This document shows positions 15,461 to 20,739 of a DNA stretch of 20,739 bases, piece after piece. Position 1 is the first letter of the stretch. The number at the start of each line of letters is the position of its first letter. The notes beneath the pieces were generated by a model that did not search any database, had not been told where the DNA came from, and saw only the letters and a program-made list of their open reading frames with translations. The stretch covers positions 1 through 20,739 of IMG/VR virus record IMGVR_UViG_3300006790_001002. One strand, 5' to 3'. The DNA comes from a virus. Both the position numbers and the translations under genes were made by a program.

Positions 15461-17315
15461 GCAACAGTCCAACAAGCGGGTAACGATCCCACCGCCCATT
15501 GGCGGTTGGAATGCCCGTGACGAGCCGACTGTTATGCAGTTGTCCGATGCCGTGGAACTGATTAACGCAATTCCTCGGCACAGCTACGTGGAAATGCGTG
15601 GTGGCTATGAAGCGTTCTGCACTGTCTTGGAAGGTGACGGAAACGAGATAGTCACCAATGGCGGCTTCGCCACCGATACAGACTGGTCGAAGACCGGTGG
15701 CTGGTCAATTGGTTCCGGCGTTGCAACCCACTCGACTGGCTCGGTTGGCACCCTATCCCAGCAGGTTACCATTGAAAGACACCGGTATTACCTGATTGAG
15801 TTCGATATGGCGAACCGCACAGCCGGTTCCGTCAAGATTGATCTTGCGGGTGACTATACCGACAGCTTTTCGACAAACGGCACCGACATTCAGGTTGTTT
15901 ATTTCACAACCCAGTTTTCTGGCAACCTCTTGTTCCTCGCAACGTCGGACTTCGATGGCGATATAGACAATGTATCGCTTCAGTTGATTGACAGCGATAT
16001 AGATTTCGTCAAGGAATTTTACGACGGTTCCACCAGAAAACTGCTGGCAGCCAGTCCCGACACGATGTATGACATCACCAGCGGAAGCCCGGTGCAGCTT
16101 GGCACCAGTTTTACCAATGGTCGCTGGATGGCCGCAATGCACAACGGCACCATGATCTTTGTTAATGGGGATGATGCACCGCAAACCTACGATGGAAGCA
16201 CGTTTACGTCGGCAACGATTTCGGGACCAGCCACCGTGGCAAACCTCATTGGTTGCCATACCCACAAGAATCGTGGCTATTACTGGCTGAAGCAAGACCA
16301 ATCCGTTTGGTACGCAGCGGCCAATACTTTGGCAGGAGCATTGACCGAGTTTTCTCTTGGTGAGATTGCCAAGAAAGGCGGCAGACTTCTGAAGATGGAA
16401 ACGTGGACCGTTGACGGTGGCGCTGGACCGGACGACTACGCTGTATTCGTCATGGATACCGGCGAAGTCATTGTGTACGCAGGCAGCGACCCCGGCACCG
16501 CATACAACGGAACAAATAATGGCTTCCATCTGGTTGGCATTTACGAAATCGGCAAGGTCATCAATGACCGGGCATTTACAAAATACGGCGGCAGGTTATT
16601 GACGATTGCTTCTGGTGACCTGATTACCATGCCGGAAGCGTTCTCGGCTGCGTCAATGCCTGCTACCAAAATATCCAACGCAATGACGGACGCCATAATT
16701 CGCTACGGTAGCAACGACGGCTGGGAGTTATTCGTCATACCCGACCAGCATTTGTTGGTTATCAATGTGCCCGTGCGGGCCTCCCCCGATGAGTTTGAGC
16801 AGTATGTGCAAAATTTGCAGACTGGTGCATTTTGTCGCTTCACTAACATCAACGCCAGAACGTGGGAAATGTACGACGGTAGTGCGTACTTCGGTGGTTC
16901 CGCTGATGGAACGATATACAAATTCGATAGCGTCAACGCTGATAACACGATTTTTGACATTGACGTAGTGATTTCAAACGCATGGCACGACCTCGGGATG
17001 CCGGAAAACAAAATGGTTACGACGGTGCGGCCAATAATGGCGTCGGAAGGCAATATCGAAATAGCGGTCGATATGGCTTATGACTTCGTTGAACCATCAA
17101 TATCATCGCCAAGCTCAACCAGTTCTGGCGGTACGCCGTGGGGAAGCCCATGGGGCTCGCCTTGGGGTACGCCAGAAGGGATTACCGGTGCATGGAAAAC
17201 GGTGAATGGCCGTGGCTCCGCAACTGGCTTACGAGTAAAATTTTCACGACAGGGCGATAAGCCAAAGCTTTACAAGACCGACGCACTTGTCAAACCAGAG
17301 GGCAACTTATGGTAA
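15408..17315 (+). CDS. Tail stabilisation/tube protein (P22 gp10-like) with inserted carbohydrate-binding-like domain
   Basis: About 635 residues. An in-frame ATG at 15381 also exists, but GGAG at 15391-15394 favours 15408, with somewhat long spacing. Either start overlaps the adaptor gene. The N-terminal VTIPPPIGGWNARDEP, then SYVEMRGGYEAF and EFYDGSTRKLLAASPDTMYD, and the many WMAAMHNGTMIFVNGDD, YYWLKQDQSVWYA and RTWEMYDGSAYFGG beta strands, are typical of podovirus tail-hub/stabilisation proteins that join adaptor to tail tip. A PWGSPWGSPWGTP repeat lies near the C-terminus (encoded about 17137-17171). Between the two conserved N-terminal strands there is an extra domain (15642-15989) beginning NEIVTNGGFATDTDW and ending DIDNVSLQLI, a carbohydrate-binding-module 4/9-like pattern. 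The last bases overlap the next start. Confidence 0.72.
   Translation: MAIPRPFQIYPRRASVPRQQSNKRVTIPPPIGGWNARDEPTVMQLSDAVELINAIPRHSYVEMRGGYEAFCTVLEGDGNEIVTNGGFATDTDWSKTGGWSIGSGVATHSTGSVGTLSQQVTIERHRYYLIEFDMANRTAGSVKIDLAGDYTDSFSTNGTDIQVVYFTTQFSGNLLFLATSDFDGDIDNVSLQLIDSDIDFVKEFYDGSTRKLLAASPDTMYDITSGSPVQLGTSFTNGRWMAAMHNGTMIFVNGDDAPQTYDGSTFTSATISGPATVANLIGCHTHKNRGYYWLKQDQSVWYAAANTLAGALTEFSLGEIAKKGGRLLKMETWTVDGGAGPDDYAVFVMDTGEVIVYAGSDPGTAYNGTNNGFHLVGIYEIGKVINDRAFTKYGGRLLTIASGDLITMPEAFSAASMPATKISNAMTDAIIRYGSNDGWELFVIPDQHLLVINVPVRASPDEFEQYVQNLQTGAFCRFTNINARTWEMYDGSAYFGGSADGTIYKFDSVNADNTIFDIDVVISNAWHDLGMPENKMVTTVRPIMASEGNIEIAVDMAYDFVEPSISSPSSTSSGGTPWGSPWGSPWGTPEGITGAWKTVNGRGSATGLRVKFSRQGDKPKLYKTDALVKPEGNLW
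15642..15989 (+). other. CBM4/9-like domain insertion inside tail protein
   Basis: About 116 residues open with EIVTNGGFATDTDW, contain GWSIGSGVATHS and a LSQQVTIERHRYYLIEFDM strand pair, and close with DFDGDIDNVSLQLI. These are the opening and closing strands common in CBM4/9-type and related galactose-binding-like beta-sandwiches. It separates two strands (YEAFCTVLE and DFVKEFYDGSTRK) that normally run on in this tail family. A sugar-binding role is inferred. Confidence 0.55.
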
Positions 17316-17761
17316 GGGTTGAGTATCCAAGAACGCCTGAAGAAAATCAGGCACTGGCACAGTGGGTCGCGCAGCGTGTTCACTTCCAGCCAGCGCCAGC
17401 CGGGAACTATTGCATGGCGATTTTTGAGGAAGGCAAGGGAATACTTGCTGTGGCCCTGTATCAGAACTACCGCAAAACCGATATTGAACTGGTATTCGCC
17501 GCAGAACCGGATGCCAACTGGGCGCGAAGGGATGTGTGCAGCGAAATAATTTCTTATCCTTTCAAGATTGGTTGTAACCGAGTAACCGCCATCACCCGGA
17601 AATCCAACAAGAAAGCACGAAAAGCCCTGATGACCCTAGGCTTCAAGCAGGAAGGCAAGCTACGTCGTGCCGACGATGATGGCAGCGATTTGATTCTTTA
17701 CGGATTATTGCCAAACGAATGGCGTCTAAACCGTAAAGAACGTAAACGAGAGGCAGCGTAA
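17309..17761 (+). CDS. GNAT-like acetyltransferase
   Basis: A 150-residue protein with a GAGGG SD 6 bases before the ATG, overlapping the tail protein stop. Strands at about residues 33-51 (NYCMAIFEEGKGILAVALY) and 57-65, a helix at 72-88, RVTAITRKSNKKARKALMTLGFK (91-113) and a final DLILYGL strand fit the GCN5-related N-acetyltransferase fold, with the conserved N..A...L...GF region. The usual R/Q-x-x-G-x-G/A acetyl-CoA loop is not clear (RRDVCSEI stands there), so cofactor binding is less certain. Similar genes occur within structural modules of some podoviruses. Acceptor unknown; a host or virion protein is possible. Confidence 0.65.
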   Translation: MVRVEYPRTPEENQALAQWVAQRVHFQPAPAGNYCMAIFEEGKGILAVALYQNYRKTDIELVFAAEPDANWARRDVCSEIISYPFKIGCNRVTAITRKSNKKARKALMTLGFKQEGKLRRADDDGSDLILYGLLPNEWRLNRKERKREAA

Positions 17762-18852
17762 TGGGCAAGAAATCTGCACCTTCAGCGCCACCCCCGGTTG
17801 ATCCGAGAGCGGTCGCGGCGGCTGATGCCGAATTTAACCGCATCAACCAGATTACACCGTATGGCACCCTGACGTATTCCGATGCTCCGGGCGCAGAACC
17901 GGGCACATTGAATCAGGCAACGCTTCAGCTTGATCCAATGATTCAGGCTAATTTGGATCAGCAGATGGCCAACGACTTGCTTATGTCACAGGCCGGTGCG
18001 GAACGGCTCGGAATGATGGACCCGAACCAGATTGATTTATCTCAATTTGGGCCGATTCAGAGCGAGATTGATACCAGTTTCTACGATCCACGCTATCTGG
18101 ACTACGGTGGCGCAGGGCTCAACGTCGGTAATGCACTGGACTTGAGCCAGCTACCGGGATTGCCACAGGACGTTGGCGCACTCCGCGACGAGGTAGAGAG
18201 CGCGTTTTTCAACCGTGCTGACAGACTCTTGGCTCCAAAGTACCAGCAACTGGAAACCGCGCTGGTAGACCGGCTCGCCAATCAGGGCCTGCCGCAGCAG
18301 GACGCTGCCTACACGCAGGAACTGTCTAACTTCATGGACGAGCGTGGCAGGACGTATCAGGACTTGTCCAATGCCGCTGTGCTGTACGGCGGTCAGGAGG
18401 CTTCCAGAGAGCTACAGAATGCCTTGGCAGCAAGGCAGCAAGGATTCGGTGAAGCTGGTCAGGTGCTTGATTGGATGGGCTCCGAGGCAGCATTCAACAA
18501 TGCCGTGGATATGCAGCGCATCGGTATTGAACAGCAGCAGTTGCAGAACCGCAACGCAGCCCGTGGTCAGGGATTGCAGGAACAGGCGGGCATCCGTCAA
18601 AACGCCTTCAACGAACTGGCCGCACTGATGGGCTTGCAACAGGTACAGGCACCACAGTTGTCGAGCTTCTACCAGCCCGGTCAGGTTGATTATCTGGGTG
18701 CAGCCAATCTATCGGCCAATCAGGCCATGCAGCAGTATCAAGCTGATATGTCTCGTTACAACGCAGGGCTCGGTGGATTGTTCGGGCTTGGCTCCGCATT
18801 GCTCTACGGCGGCGCGGTTAACCCCGGTGGCATAAGAGGATTATTCGGATGA
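17761..18852 (+). CDS. Probable ejection/internal virion protein
   Basis: A 363-residue protein starting GKKSAPSAPPPVDPRAVAAAD and then FNRINQITPYGTLTYSD, a pattern well known in small-tailed phage proteins placed after the tail tube genes. The long middle is Gln/Ala-rich and alpha-helical (RQQGFGEAGQV, QRIGIEQQQLQNRNAARGQGLQ), and the C-terminus is a Gly-rich hydrophobic segment (GLGGLFGLGSALLYGG) that could insert in a membrane. This suits an internal protein ejected with DNA to span the cell envelope. The start overlaps the previous stop as TAATG. Function is inferred from family pattern and position. Confidence 0.65.
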   Translation: MGKKSAPSAPPPVDPRAVAAADAEFNRINQITPYGTLTYSDAPGAEPGTLNQATLQLDPMIQANLDQQMANDLLMSQAGAERLGMMDPNQIDLSQFGPIQSEIDTSFYDPRYLDYGGAGLNVGNALDLSQLPGLPQDVGALRDEVESAFFNRADRLLAPKYQQLETALVDRLANQGLPQQDAAYTQELSNFMDERGRTYQDLSNAAVLYGGQEASRELQNALAARQQGFGEAGQVLDWMGSEAAFNNAVDMQRIGIEQQQLQNRNAARGQGLQEQAGIRQNAFNELAALMGLQQVQAPQLSSFYQPGQVDYLGAANLSANQAMQQYQADMSRYNAGLGGLFGLGSALLYGGAVNPGGIRGLFG

Positions 18853-19205
18853 TTAGATACGACCCAACAGGAAGAACACCAACGCCAGAGCAGCTAGGGT
18901 ACAACACAGGCAGAAGCGGAAAACTACGGGTACCTACGCAACCGCCAGTCAATTATCAGCAGCCGAGTCCGTTCGGCAGGAAAGGCGGGGCACAGGCACA
19001 GCCGGGACCGCCCGGCACCTACCAGCCACCGATGCAGAACCGCAGCCGGTTCGGCTTCAAAGGTGGTGCAGCCCCGCAGCCCGGACTGACACCCTATCGT
19101 GGCGTCCTACCCGGTCGGCAGGTTCCGCCCGGTCCCGGTGACTACCAAGGCCAATTGGCCAAGACGCAGAATAGGTACGCCGACGCATTGCGCAACATGA
19201 GATAA
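18849..19205 (+). CDS. Proline/glycine-rich hypothetical virion protein
   Basis: A 118-residue basic, low-complexity protein. It begins IRYDPTGRTPTPEQLGY and has two similar blocks, SPFGRKGGAQAQPG and SRFGFKGGAAPQPG, plus many PPG turns, so it is probably largely disordered. The C-terminus (GQLAKTQNRYADALRN) is helical. It starts as an ATGA overlap with the upstream ejection-type gene, and the next gene starts four bases after its stop. It probably acts with the internal virion proteins. No known domain is recognised. Confidence 0.5.
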   Translation: MIRYDPTGRTPTPEQLGYNTGRSGKLRVPTQPPVNYQQPSPFGRKGGAQAQPGPPGTYQPPMQNRSRFGFKGGAAPQPGLTPYRGVLPGRQVPPGPGDYQGQLAKTQNRYADALRNMR

Positions 19206-19208
19206 GCC

Positions 19209-20739
19209 ATGGCAACGCTACAGACAGGCACTAACCGATTACAGGCAATCCAGCGACAGCGGCAGATGGCCGACGCGCTGGCGATGCAGGCAATGTCTAC
19301 CCAGCCCATCCAGAGCCCATGGCAGGGTGCGGCCAAGCTGGCTCAGGCGTTCGTTGCTGCCAAGATGATGAAAGGTGCCACCGGACGGGAAGACGAAATG
19401 ATGGCCGAGAGGGCCAAGGCATTCTCGGAAGCCCTTGCTCCCAATATTGTGGAGGCAAGACCAGAAGGAGATATTTTACCACTTGAACAAATTTCCGGCG
19501 TAACCCCAGCGGATTACGGGAGCATTGAGGCAGCAGCGGGCGGGCCGGGACAAGTAACGGAGTTTTTACAGAAGCAGCAATACGAAGTTCCGAAGACTGC
19601 GGAGCAGATTCTGCAAGCGCTGCCAACCGATATGGCAGAGGGCGTTATGGGTGCCATCATGCAGCAGAACATCATGGCGCAGATGGGCATTACACCGCAG
19701 CAATTATCAGCACAGTACAAAGACCCGAAAGACCCTTACTCACCATACACCACGGCACAGCAGCGCATGATCCATCTACCGGGACAAGAGCCTTTTGAGG
19801 CATCGGTTGTTCAAGAAAAAGCAACAGGTCAGCAAGGCTTAGTTGGTGAAGGCGGCGTGTTTACTCCGCTGGATGCGCGTTGGATCAGGGATGTTGTTGA
19901 TAAGACCATGGAACTACCCGGTCCAAAATCCGCCGATCTTGCAAAGATGGACGAAACGCTTATCACGACAGCGGTGGCCTTCGACCAGATCGACAGATTG
20001 TTTAAGTATATCGACCAGCCCATTACAGCATTGACATCGGAAAGCGCATTGGGCGGTGCCAGAGATATGGTCAATCGTACCGTAAACACCGCGAAACAAC
20101 TCAAGAATTGGGTGTTTTCAGGGGTGCGGGACAATGAAGAAGTCATGGGGTCAACTGTTTCTTACGTCCGTAATCCGGGCACGGACAGGGCGACTCCGCG
20201 CTGGAATGGCGTGATGGCCGACTATAATCGTCAAATGGAATTAGCAGAAGAATCTAACCAAAAATTCCGTCGGTACAGTAAGAAAGAACTGGAAGCGAAC
20301 AGAACCTTCCTTACAAAGTTTGCTGGCATGGACGCCGGGTATCAGCAAATCGCCATTTCGATTGCCTACACACTGGCACGTATCGCAGACCCCGGTGGCC
20401 GACTGTCCGAAATGGACGTACTCAATCAGATGCGAGCGTTGCAACTGGATAACCCAGACCCGAATGCAAGAATCGCAGCATTGCAGGAAGCTGAAAGGAC
20501 GTTTGCCGTAACCGTCAGGCAGACAATCCGGCAAATGCGTGGAAGGCTCTCAAGGCTTCCGGGTGCCGACCCCGATCAGCTTTATGTGGACCCGGAGATT
20601 GAGCGCCGTATCGAACAGGTGCTTAGTGGCGAAAGAACAAGGCAGACACCGGGACAAACAATTCAGGTTCCGACCGATGTACAGGCGTTTTTTGAAAGCG
20701 TTATGAGGACTGGAACACCGCAGCAGAAAGCCGACCTAG
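19209..20739 (+). CDS. Large internal virion/ejection-type protein, 3' end beyond window
   Basis: From the ATG at 19209 the frame stays open for 510 codons to the window edge, so the protein is at least 510 residues and incomplete. The N-terminus (ATLQTGTNRLQAIQRQRQMADALAMQAM, then SPWQGAAKLAQAFVAAKMMKG) is the arrangement seen in podovirus internal/ejection proteins that follow the tail genes. A Gln-rich helical region follows. Around residues 380-405 it has QQIAISIAYTLARIADPGGRLSEMDV, a motif I associate with phage internal virion proteins, and then more helices with many Arg and Gln. No transglycosylase motif is visible in the part present; one could lie beyond the edge. SD is weak. It is likely to enter the host envelope during DNA delivery. 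Confidence 0.6.
   Translation, partial: MATLQTGTNRLQAIQRQRQMADALAMQAMSTQPIQSPWQGAAKLAQAFVAAKMMKGATGREDEMMAERAKAFSEALAPNIVEARPEGDILPLEQISGVTPADYGSIEAAAGGPGQVTEFLQKQQYEVPKTAEQILQALPTDMAEGVMGAIMQQNIMAQMGITPQQLSAQYKDPKDPYSPYTTAQQRMIHLPGQEPFEASVVQEKATGQQGLVGEGGVFTPLDARWIRDVVDKTMELPGPKSADLAKMDETLITTAVAFDQIDRLFKYIDQPITALTSESALGGARDMVNRTVNTAKQLKNWVFSGVRDNEEVMGSTVSYVRNPGTDRATPRWNGVMADYNRQMELAEESNQKFRRYSKKELEANRTFLTKFAGMDAGYQQIAISIAYTLARIADPGGRLSEMDVLNQMRALQLDNPDPNARIAALQEAERTFAVTVRQTIRQMRGRLSRLPGADPDQLYVDPEIERRIEQVLSGERTRQTPGQTIQVPTDVQAFFESVMRTGTPQQKADL

Noticed and set aside
15753-16529. Long minus-strand open frame (258 codons) inside the tail protein gene
   Set aside because: It lies wholly within a well-supported + strand gene, has an irregular Cys-rich composition with no motif, and no other minus-strand gene is seen in the window.
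1-20739. tRNA genes, integrase, attachment sites or insertion sequences
   Set aside because: I looked for them and saw no cloverleaf-like sequence, recombinase motif, transposase or terminal inverted repeat; nearly all bases are covered by coding sequence.

Overview
This window looks like the virion-structure region of a tailed double-stranded DNA phage (or a prophage) of a Gram-negative host. All recognisable genes lie on the + strand. They are packed end to end with 1-4 base overlaps (ATGA, TAATG, TGATG), and most have clear Shine-Dalgarno (SD) sites. The gene order from 11.8 kb onward is scaffold, major capsid protein, small capsid-associated protein, head-tail adaptor, tail stabilisation/tube protein, internal (ejection) proteins. 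That order fits a short-tailed, podovirus-like virion. I see no tRNA, integrase, lysis, replication or CRISPR feature. Nothing in the sequence fixes the host. A polysaccharide-lyase tail protein together with sulfotransferases would suit an aquatic or marine host with acidic or sulfated surface glycans, but that is inference.

Region 1 (1-11.6 kb) lies between an upstream gene cut by the window edge (possibly the portal) and the scaffold gene. It holds an accessory and receptor-interaction block. First comes a 1459-residue protein with two tandem polysaccharide lyase family 6 (PL6)-like beta-helix modules plus a third, lyase-motif-free beta-helix. Two probable virion proteins follow. Then there are two small virion-protein families, each followed immediately by a sulfotransferase-like gene. 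The block ends with an 854-residue protein built on 13 copies of an LGSPTATG-type repeat and ending in a polybasic, coiled-coil tail.

Region 2 (11.6-14.2 kb) is the head module: a small conserved phage protein, scaffold, major capsid protein and a small downstream protein. It is closed by a GC-rich UUCG-tetraloop hairpin.

Region 3 (14.2-20.7 kb) is the connector, tail and ejection module. It contains a coiled-coil head-module protein, an adaptor, a tail stabilisation protein with an apparent carbohydrate-binding-like insertion, a GNAT-like acetyltransferase, a probable ejection protein, a proline/glycine-rich protein and a large internal virion-type protein that runs off the window.

The most interesting idea here is a glycan-handling system spread through the virion genes. 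Two lyase domains could cut uronate polysaccharide, a carbohydrate-binding-like insertion could hold it, and two sulfotransferases could alter either the host glycan or the virion itself. The individual motifs are visible in the sequence; their joint function is inference.
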